DNA of 64,000 nt. Source: Shewanella surugensis. Its GTDB lineage: Bacteria > Pseudomonadota > Gammaproteobacteria > Enterobacterales > Shewanellaceae. This document shows positions 21,249 through 30,847 of this stretch, piece after piece (the first letter of the stretch is position 1; each line of letters starts with the position of its first letter). The stretch is from NCBI RefSeq assembly GCF_023284005.1, contig NZ_JAKIKS010000002.1, forward strand, positions 1 to 64,000, in the 5' to 3' direction. The notes below the pieces were generated by a model that was not told where the DNA came from, did not search any database, and worked only from the letters and a program-made list of their open reading frames with translations. The position numbers and the translations under genes are program-made.

Positions 21249-22805
21249 TTAAGCGCCTTTCATTTTCCATGGGCGGACTCCCAATATCACCAAACTCACT
21301 AAATAGCTTAATGCACCAGCCCCAATCAACTCTATCAACATGACACCTCGTTGATGTAAAGACCAACCCAACCAGATATTTTGACTCGGATCTAAATGGT
21401 ATAAGACAAGGGCCATTATCCCAGTTGATAAGAGAACTTTACTGAAAAACACAACAGTAGACGCTTTAATTTTATACACGTTCTGACGATATAAACCGCG
21501 ATATAATAAGGCCGCATTTAACAGTGCTGATAACGATGTGGCGATGGCAAGGCCTACATAGCCAAAAGGATAAGCTAATAATAAATTCAACCCAATGTTA
21601 CTTATCATCGCTATGATCCCATAACGCACAGGTGTACGGGTATCTTGCCTTGAATAATACCCAGGCGCTAATATTTTTATCAGCATAAAACTGAGTAAAC
21701 CACTACCATATGCCATTAAACTGTAAGACGCCATTTCAACATCTTCAAAACTAAATGCTCCCCTCATAAACAACACCATCAGCATAGGTTTTGCCAATAA
21801 AATCAAGCCAAACATAGCTGGGAGCCCTAATAGTAATATCGCTCGAACTCCCCATTCCATGGTGCTGGTAAATGCCTCACTGTCGGCATTAACATGTTTC
21901 TTCGATAATGCCGGTAAGATAACGGTCGCAATCGCAATGCCAAATAATCCCAGAGGAAATTCAAGTAACCGATCAGAATAATAAAGCCAACTAATTGATC
22001 CTGTCATTAAAAAACTAGCAATAAAAGTGTCAAACAATAGGTTAATTTGTGAGACCGATACCCCAAAAAGTGCGGGTAACATTAGCGTCCTAATTTTTAC
22101 CACACCGGGATGATGCCAATCCCATGAAGGCTTAACCCACACACCCTCTTTTAATAAAAAAGGGATTTGAAACAAGAATTGGACGACGCCACCACAAAAA
22201 ACTCCCCACGCTAATCCAATTTCAGGTTTGTCCAAATTAGGGGCGATATAGAGCGCTGCGATAATAATGGAAATATTAAGAAAAACAGGCGTAAATGCCG
22301 ATACCGCAAAACGACCTCGTGTATTCAATATCGAGCCCGACAGTGCGGTGAAAGTAATAAACCATAAATAGGGAAAAGTGATCTTCAACATCAATGATGC
22401 AAGTTCAAATTTTGCCCCATCAGGTTCATTATTGAGCCAAGCATAAAACCACCCACCACCAAATAAGGCCGCTAAAATAGGGGAGGCTATCACTCCCACC
22501 AACGTCATAACGGTCACTAAGACACCTAACGTTCCCGCAACCTTCGCAAGTAACTCCTTTATTTCATCTGTAGTATTATTTTCTTGGTATTGTGTTAAAA
22601 CGGGCACAAAAGCCTGTGCAAAGGCCCCTTCAGCAAATAAACGACGTAAAAAATTGGGGATTTTATTCGCAAAGAAAAAAACATCTGCGCTACTACCAGC
22701 TCCCATCAAATTAGCGATAATAACATCTCGAACCAAACCTAAAACCCTAGAGATCAATGTCATAAAACTGACAACTATGCCTGATCTAATTAGTTTTCTA
22801 CTCAA
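21249..22805 (-). CDS. murJ: Lipid II flippase MurJ
   Basis: A 518-residue MOP-superfamily inner-membrane protein with about 14 helices that flips lipid II across the membrane for peptidoglycan synthesis. The N-terminus reads SRKLIRSGIVVSFMTLISRVLGLVRD in register with known MurJ proteins (MSKKLLKSG-type), split here only for description. I place the start at the TTG at 22803-22805, preceded by AGGGGG five bases upstream; the longer frame from another TTG at 22826 lacks a ribosome binding site and adds residues not found in the family. Family motifs FFFANKIPNFLRRLFAEGAF and DRLLEFPLGLFGIAIATV are present. It diverges from rpsT, the usual neighbour of murJ. Confidence 0.95.
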   Translation of the reverse strand: MSRKLIRSGIVVSFMTLISRVLGLVRDVIIANLMGAGSSADVFFFANKIPNFLRRLFAEGAFAQAFVPVLTQYQENNTTDEIKELLAKVAGTLGVLVTVMTLVGVIASPILAALFGGGWFYAWLNNEPDGAKFELASLMLKITFPYLWFITFTALSGSILNTRGRFAVSAFTPVFLNISIIIAALYIAPNLDKPEIGLAWGVFCGGVVQFLFQIPFLLKEGVWVKPSWDWHHPGVVKIRTLMLPALFGVSVSQINLLFDTFIASFLMTGSISWLYYSDRLLEFPLGLFGIAIATVILPALSKKHVNADSEAFTSTMEWGVRAILLLGLPAMFGLILLAKPMLMVLFMRGAFSFEDVEMASYSLMAYGSGLLSFMLIKILAPGYYSRQDTRTPVRYGIIAMISNIGLNLLLAYPFGYVGLAIATSLSALLNAALLYRGLYRQNVYKIKASTVVFFSKVLLSTGIMALVLYHLDPSQNIWLGWSLHQRGVMLIELIGAGALSYLVSLVILGVRPWKMKGA

Positions 22806-22866
22806 AAAAACCCCCTGAATTGACAAAAAGACGACGATATAACATAAATAGTCGTGCTTACCTCTG

Positions 22867-22893
22867 TTGCCTGACAGTAATAGCTGCTAGAAT
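22867..22893 (+). promoter_or_regulatory. Candidate promoter of rpsT
   Basis: TTGCCT (22867-22872), a short spacer of 15 bases and TAGAAT (22888-22893), followed by TGCGCACC, a GC-rich discriminator typical of growth-rate-controlled genes. The spacing is below the optimum, so this is tentative. Confidence 0.4.
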
Positions 22894-23053
22894 TGCGCAC
22901 CATATTACACGAGTTAAGCCGAAGATAACCAAAGTCGATTGGATTATTTTGTGTTTAAGACACAGATTCAATCATAGTCATTGACAAAATGATTAAAACA
23001 AGGCATATTCCTCGACCTTAAAAAATATCAAACCCAGTTTTAGGAGTTGCACC

Positions 23054-23320
23054 TTGGCTAATAGCAAGTCTGCAAAGAAGCGCGCGCTTCAATCTGAAAA
23101 GCGTCGCCAGCATAACGCTAGCCGTCGCTCGATGTTGCGTTCTTACGTAAAAAAAGTAATCGCTGCGATTAAATCAGGCGATCACAAAGCGGCGACAGAA
23201 GCATTTGTTGCGGCACAACCCATCGTTGACCGCTTAGCGACTAAAGGCCTTATTCATAAGAATAAAGCTGCACGTCATAAAGCACGTCTGAATGCAAAAA
23301 TCAAAGCACTTGCTGCTTAA
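23054..23320 (+). CDS. rpsT: 30S ribosomal protein S20
   Basis: An 88-residue basic ribosomal protein starting [20 protein letters not shown], the S20 signature; it binds 16S rRNA early in 30S assembly. The start codon is TTG (23054) with GGAG seven bases upstream. A UUG start is also used by E. coli rpsT, where poor initiation is part of autoregulation, and the same may hold here. A strong terminator follows. Confidence 0.97.
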   Translation: MANSKSAKKRALQSEKRRQHNASRRSMLRSYVKKVIAAIKSGDHKAATEAFVAAQPIVDRLATKGLIHKNKAARHKARLNAKIKALAA

Positions 23321-23340
23321 TTTTTCTTTCTTATGATGCA

Positions 23341-23368
23341 AAAAAAACCGGCTTAGGCCGGTTTTTTT
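23341..23368 (+). terminator. Terminator of rpsT
   Basis: AAAAAACCGGC / GCCGGTTTTTTT hairpin with a short loop, 20 bases after the stop. Confidence 0.9.
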
Positions 23369-23522
23369 AATGTCATTTTCAACGTCCCTGCTATTGATGT
23401 GCTGAAATGGTTAAATTAGGAATACTTTCATCATAAAGACTCGATATAAATAGTCCTTACTTTGACTGTCTAGATATCGTTAAACTATCAATCTCCCAAC
23501 TTATTGATACACTTACTAACGA

Positions 23523-23837
23523 TTAGGCTGCAGTGCAAGTTTCTTGCGCGTAAATAGTATTCAACACCTGAATAATCTCACTCACCTCATCACTATTGAG
23601 CGAGTAAAACACTGTTTGTGCTACTTTACGAGTTGTCACTAGATTATCTTTACGAAGCCATGCTAAATGCTGAGACAGTGCTGATTGACTTAACCCCAAC
23701 TTTTTATTCATGTCACTAACACACATTTCACCTTCATTAAGCAAATAGCATAAAATAAATAGACGACTTTCATTCGCTAACGCTTTTAACAATACAACAG
23801 CATTATCTGCTCTTTGTTGCATTAATTTAATATTCAT
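23523..23837 (-). CDS. ArsR family transcriptional regulator (HlyU/BigR/SqrR-like)
   Basis: A winged-helix regulator of about 104 residues, with ANESRLFILCYLLNEGEMCV leading into the recognition helix LGLSQSALSQHLAWLRKDNL and wing VTTRKVAQTVFYSL. No metal-binding CxC motif of the ArsR/SmtB metal sensors is visible. Instead one Cys lies in GEMCV and one at the C-terminus (QETCTAA), the same places as the redox or persulfide-sensing cysteine pair of SqrR, BigR and HlyU. I infer a thiol or persulfide sensor. The ATG at 23837 has AGGAG 12 bases upstream; a GTG at 23846 is the alternative. No target gene is adjacent on the same strand. Confidence 0.82.
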   Translation of the reverse strand: MNIKLMQQRADNAVVLLKALANESRLFILCYLLNEGEMCVSDMNKKLGLSQSALSQHLAWLRKDNLVTTRKVAQTVFYSLNSDEVSEIIQVLNTIYAQETCTAA

Positions 23838-23973
23838 GACTAGCACATTCTCCTAAAACAAACATTAACCCTTAATATACCCCGAATGTAAATATATAGT
23901 CGGGACATACCGCACACTTTTTGCTAAATTGTTCAAAAAATGGATATAATCAATAACAATATAAAGGATTTTC

Positions 23974-25380
23974 ATGATAAAAAAATATCAACAATTATGC
24001 ATTTCATTAATTTCATTGGCTTTAATGGGCTGTCAAAACTATCAATCTAAGATTGAATCGAATGTGGATGTCGCAACAAAATTGAAACAACAAGCTTTTC
24101 AATCGCCCTTAGCTTACGACTTAATCGAGTCACTTACTGTTGAAGTTGGGCCCAGACTCACTGGTAGTGAGAAAGATCGTCTTGCTGTTCAATGGGTAGA
24201 GAGAAAGCTCAATACACTTGGGTTTGATAAAGTGTATAAAGAAGCCGTAGAGGTCCCCGTTTGGAATAGAGGAGCAGCAAAAGCGGAAGTCATTGCCCCT
24301 TTTCAACAACCACTGGTTATTACAGCCTTAGGTGGAAGCATAGGTACGCCCCAAAAAGGAATTCAAGCTAATATTATTCGTTTTAAGACCTTAGATGCAT
24401 TAAAAGCCGCTTCGATTACTGATGTGAAAGGCAAGATTGTTTTTATTGATCATAAAACCCAAAAAACAGTCACTGGCGCCGGTTACGGCGAAACAGTTTC
24501 TGGTCGCTCAAAAGGCGCTATTGTCGCAGCAGAAAAAGGGGCCGTAGCCATACTCATTCGTTCTATTGGTACTGATAGTGATCGTATGGCTCATACCGGA
24601 ATAATGAAATATGTCGATGGCATACAAAAAATCCCTGCTGCCGCTATGTCAAACCCAGATGCCGATCTTATCAATGCAATGCTTCAACGAGAGCCTATTA
24701 TCACACTAAGTCTTAATATGTCTTCAGCCAGAAAAGGAGTTGCGCAATCTTTTAATGTCATCGCCGAAGTCACTGGTCAACAAAAACCTGATGAAATAGT
24801 GCTTATCAGTGCACATTTAGATTCTTGGGATGAAGGAACGGGTGCCCTTGATGACGGCGCTGGAGTGGCGATAGTAACAGCTGCTGCAAAACTTATCCAA
24901 GATCTGCCCAAGAAGCCTGCCCGTACGATCAGGTTAGTGCTATTTGCCGCAGAAGAAGTCGGAATTGTAGGCGCAAAAGCTTATATAAAAGCGCATGAAA
25001 AAGAACTGGGGCAACACTATATTGCCGCTGAGTCTGATTTCGGTGCGGGGCTCATTTATCAACTCGATCTTAATGTTAGTAAGCAAGCCTTTCATGAGCT
25101 TCATCGCCAATTAAACCCGATGGCATCCAATGGGGTGAAACAGGGTAATAATACCGCTCACGGTGGACCTGATGTGTCGATATTTCCCAGTAGGGGGATC
25201 CCCGTTGCTTCATTAAGACAGAATGGATTCGATTATTTTAATTATCACCACACACCAAACGATACTTTAGATAAAATCGACCCTAAAAAACTGCAGCAAA
25301 ATGTTGCAGCTTATGCACAGTTTGCTTATTTAATGGCACAATCGACGAGTCAATTGAGACCGATGAAATCTAAACAATAA
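23974..25380 (+). CDS. M28 family metallopeptidase, lipoprotein, with PA domain
   Basis: A 468-residue exported zinc peptidase. The signal peptide ends in a lipobox (LMGC, Cys20), so it should be lipid-anchored. A PA-type insert lies around 130-250. The M28 di-zinc core is visible as SAHLDSWDEGTGALDDGAG (His and Asp ligands), FAAEEVGIVGAKAY (catalytic and ligand Glu), ESDFGAG (Asp) and NYHHTPNDTLDKID (last His). This arrangement matches aminopeptidase or carboxypeptidase Q-like enzymes that take amino acids from peptides. Which end it attacks cannot be read from the sequence. It has its own promoter region and appears monocistronic. Confidence 0.9.
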   Translation: MIKKYQQLCISLISLALMGCQNYQSKIESNVDVATKLKQQAFQSPLAYDLIESLTVEVGPRLTGSEKDRLAVQWVERKLNTLGFDKVYKEAVEVPVWNRGAAKAEVIAPFQQPLVITALGGSIGTPQKGIQANIIRFKTLDALKAASITDVKGKIVFIDHKTQKTVTGAGYGETVSGRSKGAIVAAEKGAVAILIRSIGTDSDRMAHTGIMKYVDGIQKIPAAAMSNPDADLINAMLQREPIITLSLNMSSARKGVAQSFNVIAEVTGQQKPDEIVLISAHLDSWDEGTGALDDGAGVAIVTAAAKLIQDLPKKPARTIRLVLFAAEEVGIVGAKAYIKAHEKELGQHYIAAESDFGAGLIYQLDLNVSKQAFHELHRQLNPMASNGVKQGNNTAHGGPDVSIFPSRGIPVASLRQNGFDYFNYHHTPNDTLDKIDPKKLQQNVAAYAQFAYLMAQSTSQLRPMKSKQ

Positions 25381-25388
25381 TCATCCAT

Positions 25389-25416
25389 ACTAGCAAGCAG
25401 CTTCACGCTGCTTTTG
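25389..25416 (+). terminator. Terminator after the M28 peptidase gene
   Basis: AGCAAGCAGC / GCTGCTTTTGCT imperfect hairpin between convergent genes. It has a bulge and no long T run, so support is moderate. Confidence 0.45.
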
Positions 25417-25418
25417 CT

Positions 25419-26195
25419 CTACGCCTGTTCTTCCCTTAAAAAAACAGGTCGTTCGAGGTTCGATTCTACTTCACTATAATAGTAACCAGCACTGTCAAAC
25501 TTCATCAGTTCATCCCGTTCATTGATATCATTCTCGATAATATAACGCGCCATTAATCCTCTTGCCTTCTTTGCATAAAAGCTAATCACCTTATACTGAC
25601 CGTTCTTTTGATCTTTAAAAACGGGAGTGATCAGTTGTGCATTCAACTTTTTAGGGTTTACTGCCTTAAAATACTCATTAGATGCTAAATTAACAATAAT
25701 CTCATTTTCTGAAGTCGTCAGTGTTCGATTAATGTCATCCGTTATCATGTCCCCCCAAAATTGATATAAATTACTTCCTTTGCTATTTTCAAGACGCGTT
25801 CCCATTTCCAATCTGTACGCTTTCATCAAATCAAGCGGCTTAAGAAGGCCATATAATCCAGACAAAATACGTAATTTTTTCTGTGCTGATTTTAACTCTG
25901 TCGTCGATAAAGAATCAGCATCTAATCCGGTATAGACATCACCACGAAAAGCAAAAACCGCCTGCTTAGCATTATCAAGTGTGAAATCAGTAGTCCAACT
26001 GTTAAAACGTGCGACATTCAACCCTGCTATTTTATCACTCACCTTCATTAAAGTGGCAATATCAGTCGGGCTTAACTCCCGACAAATCTTAATGAGTTCC
26101 GCACTCTCTTTTAATCGCTCAGGAAGTGAGTACTCCTCAGTCATAGAAGAGTTTTCGAAATCCAACGTTTTCGCTGGAGAAATCAAAATCAACAT
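25419..26195 (-). CDS. yaaA: Peroxide stress protein YaaA
   Basis: A 258-residue UPF0246/DUF328 protein beginning [14 protein letters not shown], the exact family start. I use ATG 26195, preceded by AAGGTG at good spacing; an upstream start at 26231 would add 12 residues foreign to the family. Conserved motifs [37 protein letters not shown] and [14 protein letters not shown] are present. In E. coli, YaaA is induced by OxyR and limits free iron and DNA damage during peroxide stress, with a DNA-binding fold. It stands alone here. Confidence 0.95.
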   Translation of the reverse strand: MLILISPAKTLDFENSSMTEEYSLPERLKESAELIKICRELSPTDIATLMKVSDKIAGLNVARFNSWTTDFTLDNAKQAVFAFRGDVYTGLDADSLSTTELKSAQKKLRILSGLYGLLKPLDLMKAYRLEMGTRLENSKGSNLYQFWGDMITDDINRTLTTSENEIIVNLASNEYFKAVNPKKLNAQLITPVFKDQKNGQYKVISFYAKKARGLMARYIIENDINERDELMKFDSAGYYYSEVESNLERPVFLREEQA

Positions 26196-26336
26196 AAAGC
26201 ACCTTAAAATATTATTCGCTAATACCCACAATCATACTAGCCACAAACAAAAAATCCACGCATTATATTCGTGGATTTTTAGATTGCCTCAATAGATTTT
26301 TATCCAGGTTTCAAAAATGCGATTCAATTTGAAAAC

Positions 26337-27845
26337 TCAATATATTCCTTCATCTTTTTTCTGAATCGATACGCTCTTTCTTTTAAGCGGATCTGGATCT
26401 CTGGTTATTTCACGCTCACATTCAGTTTTTTCATTCGACCATGCATTATCTTTTAAGCGCATTAACTCGGGGAATTTCTTATAATCAAAACTAGGCAGCT
26501 TCCCAGACTTTAATTGATGACAATAATCCTGAATCACTCGCACCGTCAAGCCTGATAATAACAATAACGCAATGATGTTAACCGTTGCCATCAATCCCAT
26601 CGACACATCAGCTAAGGCCCAAACTAATTCTACTTTAGCAAGAGAGCCAAACATCACCATGCCTAATACTATTAGCCGAAACACGGGCAAAATATGTTCT
26701 TTATGGCCAGTCAGGAACAACACATTGGTTTCTGCATAAGAATAATTAGCAATAATCGATGTAAAACAGAAAAATAAAATAGTAAATGCAATAAATGCGC
26801 CTCCCTCCTGACCCACATGACCCGTTAACGCATCTATCGTCATTCGAATACCATCGCCATCGCTATCAATATCACCAGTTAACAATATAATGGCTGCCGT
26901 TGCTGTACAAATAACCATGGTATCCACAAAAACCCCCATCATTTGTACAAAACCTTGAGATGCGGGATGATTAGGATAGGGAGAAGCACTACCCGCGATA
27001 TTAGCGGCACTTCCCATACCCGCTTCATTAGAAAATAGACCTCTTGCTATCCCTGACTGCATTGCTTGGGTAACACTATAGGCCACCCCTCCAGCAACGA
27101 CTTCTTGTAGCCCAAAAGCGCTTTTTACAACTAACATTAATGCTGCGGGAACTTTTTCAAAATTAAGAACCACAACAACCAATGCAACAGTAATATAAGC
27201 CAATGCCATAAAAGGCACTAGTAATTCAGACACTCGAGCCACTTTACGTAAGCCACCCATGATGACAAAGCCACTGAAAATGACGAGAATAAGTCCTACA
27301 TCGGCAGCGGAAAAGCCAAAGACTTGCGTCATAGCAGCCGTAATTGTGTTAGCTTGAACAGCATTGAAAACGAGTCCAAAGGCAATAATGAGAAAAATGG
27401 AAAATAGTATCCCCATCCAACGCTGGCCTAAGCCTTTTTCCATGTAATAAGCAGGCCCGCCCCGAAATTGACCGTTTTCATCACGCACTTTATAAATTTG
27501 CGCGAGAGTCGATTCAACCATGGCCGTAGCCATTCCAAGTACCGCAATTAACCACATCCAGAAGATAGCACCGGGACCACCAACACTAATGGCAACAGCC
27601 ACACCCGCCATATTTCCGGCCCCAACACGTGCAGCCATACTCGTACAAAACACTTGAAAAGAAGATAATCCCCCAGCTGTGACGCCTTTTCGACTATTCA
27701 ATAAAGTAATAATCGAGTGTTTAAAATGCGTAATTTGAATAAAGCCTAATCGTAAGGTAAAAAATAAACCTGCACCAACCAGTCCATAGACGAGTATCTT
27801 TCCCCACAAGAGTGCATTAAGAAAATCAACAATCATTTCAAACAT
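26337..27845 (-). CDS. Alanine/glycine:cation symporter (AGCS family, AlsT-like)
   Basis: An inner-membrane sodium-coupled amino acid carrier of about 502 residues. Family signatures include AARVGAGNMAGVAVAISVGG (residues about 75-95), GGPAYYMEKGLGQRWMG and GLFSNEAGMGSAANIAGSA. It should import alanine or glycine with Na+, a common system in marine bacteria. The start is chosen at ATG 27845 (MFEMIVDFLNALLWG), with AGGA about 11 bases upstream; ATGs at 27857 and 27863 are possible. No riboswitch such as a glycine aptamer was recognised upstream. Confidence 0.92.
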   Translation of the reverse strand: MFEMIVDFLNALLWGKILVYGLVGAGLFFTLRLGFIQITHFKHSIITLLNSRKGVTAGGLSSFQVFCTSMAARVGAGNMAGVAVAISVGGPGAIFWMWLIAVLGMATAMVESTLAQIYKVRDENGQFRGGPAYYMEKGLGQRWMGILFSIFLIIAFGLVFNAVQANTITAAMTQVFGFSAADVGLILVIFSGFVIMGGLRKVARVSELLVPFMALAYITVALVVVVLNFEKVPAALMLVVKSAFGLQEVVAGGVAYSVTQAMQSGIARGLFSNEAGMGSAANIAGSASPYPNHPASQGFVQMMGVFVDTMVICTATAAIILLTGDIDSDGDGIRMTIDALTGHVGQEGGAFIAFTILFFCFTSIIANYSYAETNVLFLTGHKEHILPVFRLIVLGMVMFGSLAKVELVWALADVSMGLMATVNIIALLLLSGLTVRVIQDYCHQLKSGKLPSFDYKKFPELMRLKDNAWSNEKTECEREITRDPDPLKRKSVSIQKKDEGIY

Positions 27846-28461
27846 ATTTCTATTCATCCTCATGACAAATCAAACTAGCAACCTATCACCCAATCAAATG
27901 TAGTCATTAAATATGCTCGTTAAAATGTCATAGCATAAAAAGAGTAATAAACCTGACAAATCTAATTTCAGGCCTCGCGAATTAGATCAAGCCTAGAATA
28001 CTTTACGCACGAAAGTAACATAAAGAACACCCTTTATCATCAAACTTAAAACAAATGTGGAATACGAAGTAACGTAATACTTTTTGAACTTAACTCGTAC
28101 ATGAGGATCTGGCTGCTTTATTAACATTTCATTCAGCCTTCACATTAAGCTTAGTCTCGATCGATAACAATACTGGAGTATTGATAATAAATATCGACAA
28201 TTCAGCACTGATTAACGGGATATAAATAGAACTCATTGTTATCACTATAAATAAAAATTACATCATCACTCAGCATTTCATTGATTATTATGAAGTACTA
28301 AAAATAAACAAAAAATATCTTCATTAAATTGGCAATAACTTCATTTGCGACAGATACTAATGCATGTTAGCCAGTTGTTAAAGGAACTCCACTTGTTATG
28401 CTAACGGTGTTTTATATAGAAGTAAGTGGAGGAGTTTTAATTATAAAACATAAGGATTTTA
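27846..28461. other. Divergent intergenic region, AGCS symporter / OmpA-like gene
   Basis: About 615 AT-rich bases between two divergent genes, containing promoters for both. Near the right end, AACTCCACTT (28385-28394) can pair with AAGTGGAG plus GAGTT (28424-28436), giving a possible hairpin in the 5' leader of the OmpA-like gene. The ribosome binding site AAGGA is at about 28450. Confidence 0.4.
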
Positions 28462-29574
28462 ATGATGAACAACACACTCAAAGCCCTATTACTTACATCA
28501 ATACTGCCCTTTGCTGTCAATGCCGAAGATGGTATGACACCTTGGTATATTGGTGCGGGTATCGGTCTTAATGATTATGAACCTAATTGCGATATGAAAA
28601 CAATGGCTTCGTGCGGAGAAGATGACCCTTATGCATGGGATGTTTTTGGCGGTTTTCTCTTTAATGAGTATGTCGGCATTGAGGTCGGCTATCGCGATCT
28701 TGGCCGGGCTGAATTTACCGACTATTCAGGTAATCTAAACGATATAGGCGTTCATGGTGTCACCGCTGGTTTTGTTGGTATTTTGCCATTAGGTGATCGA
28801 TGGAGTTTCAATGCAGAAGCCGGAGCTATGCATTATCTATGGTACAACAATGAAAATCACGGTAGTGATTATTATAGTGCAACCGATTTTGCACCGTATT
28901 TTGGTGCGGGATTTGGTTTTAATATAACCGATAACTTCAAGCTAGAAATGAAATACCGTCGCTATCAAGACTTAAATGATACTGAATACAACACTTATGA
29001 TCTGGAAAGTAACTATTGGGGACTCCAACTCAGTTATCGCTTTGGGCATAAATCCCCACAAGAAGTTGTCGTCGTAATCTTTGATTCTGATGGTGATGGT
29101 GTACCGGATGATATTGATCAATGTCCAAATACTCCCTTTAATGAGCAAGTGGATGCTTATGGCTGTACCATTTACGAAGATAAAATATTCAAATTTGAAA
29201 TCGGTGCTGAATTTGACAACAACTCTGCTGTCGTAAAAGAAGCGGCTATGACTGATGTTAAGAAAGTGGCTGACTTTATGATTGAATACCCTGACAGTGT
29301 GGTCGAAGTCTCTGGCTACGCCTCAGATGTGGGTGCTCCCAATTATAATATGAAGCTTTCTCAACGTCGAGCCGATGCTGTGGCAGACATACTCGTTAAA
29401 CGTTTTGGTATTCCTCAGTCTCGAGTCACCTCTAAAGGTTACGGTATTACTCAGCCACTTATTCCGGGGAAATCAGCAGCAGCAAATAAAGCTAACCGCC
29501 GAATAGAGGCCCAAGTCACAGGTGTTGAGCAAGTTCCTCTAATGAGAATGGAGAGAATGGAGATAATAGAATAA
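28462..29574 (+). CDS. OmpA family outer-membrane protein
   Basis: A 370-residue porin-like protein. The signal peptide ends AVNA (about 22). An eight-strand OmpA-type barrel (about 28-195) runs from WYIGAGIGLNDYEP to YWGLQLSYRFGH. A short thrombospondin-3-like calcium loop DSDGDGVPDDIDQCPNTP (about 213-230) links it to a C-terminal peptidoglycan-binding OmpA domain (about 240-360) with SGYASDVGAPNYNMKLSQRR and NRRIEAQV. It spans the outer membrane and anchors it to the cell wall. It begins ATGATG, so the first or second Met may be used. It is monocistronic with a strong terminator. Confidence 0.93.
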   Translation: MMNNTLKALLLTSILPFAVNAEDGMTPWYIGAGIGLNDYEPNCDMKTMASCGEDDPYAWDVFGGFLFNEYVGIEVGYRDLGRAEFTDYSGNLNDIGVHGVTAGFVGILPLGDRWSFNAEAGAMHYLWYNNENHGSDYYSATDFAPYFGAGFGFNITDNFKLEMKYRRYQDLNDTEYNTYDLESNYWGLQLSYRFGHKSPQEVVVVIFDSDGDGVPDDIDQCPNTPFNEQVDAYGCTIYEDKIFKFEIGAEFDNNSAVVKEAAMTDVKKVADFMIEYPDSVVEVSGYASDVGAPNYNMKLSQRRADAVADILVKRFGIPQSRVTSKGYGITQPLIPGKSAAANKANRRIEAQVTGVEQVPLMRMERMEIIE

Positions 29575-29615
29575 TAAGTCACTTTCAGCGGTAAATAAAG
29601 TGATTGAGCTGTACT

Positions 29616-29658
29616 AAAATAAAGCTCATGCCTGAAATTGGCATGAGCTTTATTTTAT
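29616..29658 (+). terminator. Terminator of the OmpA-like gene
   Basis: A perfect 17-base inverted repeat with arms AAAATAAAGCTCATGCC and GGCATGAGCTTTATTTT and a 7-base loop, followed by more T and A. An unusually long terminator stem. Confidence 0.9.
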
Positions 29659-29872
29659 TCTAAAATTTTTGATTTAAGTACTTTAAGCAACTAATCATGT
29701 AAAAAACTGACTACTTTCCCAATAATATGTTAATTTTTCAATTTTTTAATGATAGTTTACAACTTTTCTGTAATTTTTTTTCATTTAGAGTTGGATTATG
29801 GGTTAAAATCGCTTTTAATACCCTATTGCACACACCACATTTACGCTGCCACCAGAGAAGGATGTAATTTTT

Positions 29873-30829
29873 ATGGCTAATACATTAGAACAATTCAAAT
29901 CCATTACCACTATCGTTGCCGACACTGGCGATATTGAAGCCATTAAACGTTATCAACCAGAAGATGCAACAACGAATCCGTCACTTATCTTAAAAGCGGC
30001 ACAAATTCCAGAATATAGTGGACTCATTAACAATGCTATTACTTGGGCAAAACAGCAAAGTAATGATATTGCGCAACAAGTTGAAGATTCGGGTGACAAA
30101 CTCGCGGTCAATATCGGTCTCGAGATCCTAAAACTTGTTCCTGGACGTATTTCAACCGAAGTTGATGCAAGACTTTCTTTTGATAAAGACGCTTCAATTG
30201 CAAAAGCACACAAACTGATCCAACTTTATCAAGAGGCCGGGATCGACAAATCACGTATTCTCATAAAACTGGCTTCAACATGGGAAGGGATCTGCGCCGC
30301 TAAGCAATTAGAACAAGAAGGCATCAACTGTAACCTAACGTTATTATTTAGCTTTTCTCAAGCAAAAGCCTGTGCTGAAGCTGGCGTTTATCTCATCTCC
30401 CCTTTTGTTGGCCGTATTCTTGACTGGTATAAAAAAGATACCGGCATAGATTACACTGCAGCTGAAGATCCTGGGGTTGTTTCTGTCACTCAAATTTATA
30501 ATTACTATAAGGAACATAGCTTTAAAACGGTTGTGATGGGAGCAAGCTTCCGTAATACAGGTGAAATTATTGAACTTGCGGGTTGTGATCGTTTAACGAT
30601 TGGCCCCGCATTACTTGAAGAGCTCGCCAATTCAAATCAAATCATAGAACGTAAGTTATTACCTGCAGAGTCAACTCAAACGCCTAAAGCCCCATTAACA
30701 GAAGCACAGTTTCGTTGGGAGTTTAATGAAGATCCTATGGCAGTTGAAAAGCTCGCTGAAGGCATTCGCAATTTTGCCATCGATCAAGGCAAACTTGAAA
30801 CTATGCTTAAAACAAAATTGACATCTTAA
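29873..30829 (+). CDS. tal: Transaldolase
   Basis: A 318-residue cytoplasmic TIM-barrel enzyme of the pentose phosphate pathway that moves a dihydroxyacetone unit from sedoheptulose-7-phosphate to glyceraldehyde-3-phosphate. The DATTNPSLI motif (about 31-39) and the Schiff-base lysine in [13 protein letters not shown] (about residue 132) are present, as is [12 protein letters not shown]. Length is standard for the class I (TalB) type. A ribosome binding site precedes the ATG. It lies 18 bases before pgi and is presumably co-transcribed, linking pentose phosphate and glycolytic sugar phosphates. Confidence 0.97.
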   Translation: MANTLEQFKSITTIVADTGDIEAIKRYQPEDATTNPSLILKAAQIPEYSGLINNAITWAKQQSNDIAQQVEDSGDKLAVNIGLEILKLVPGRISTEVDARLSFDKDASIAKAHKLIQLYQEAGIDKSRILIKLASTWEGICAAKQLEQEGINCNLTLLFSFSQAKACAEAGVYLISPFVGRILDWYKKDTGIDYTAAEDPGVVSVTQIYNYYKEHSFKTVVMGASFRNTGEIIELAGCDRLTIGPALLEELANSNQIIERKLLPAESTQTPKAPLTEAQFRWEFNEDPMAVEKLAEGIRNFAIDQGKLETMLKTKLTS

Positions 30830-30847
30830 GCTAGTAGGCAGACAACC

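Noticed and set aside
27846-28461. A possible glycine or other riboswitch before the AGCS symporter
   Set aside because: Checked because alanine/glycine carriers often have glycine aptamers; no matching conserved core was seen in the leader.
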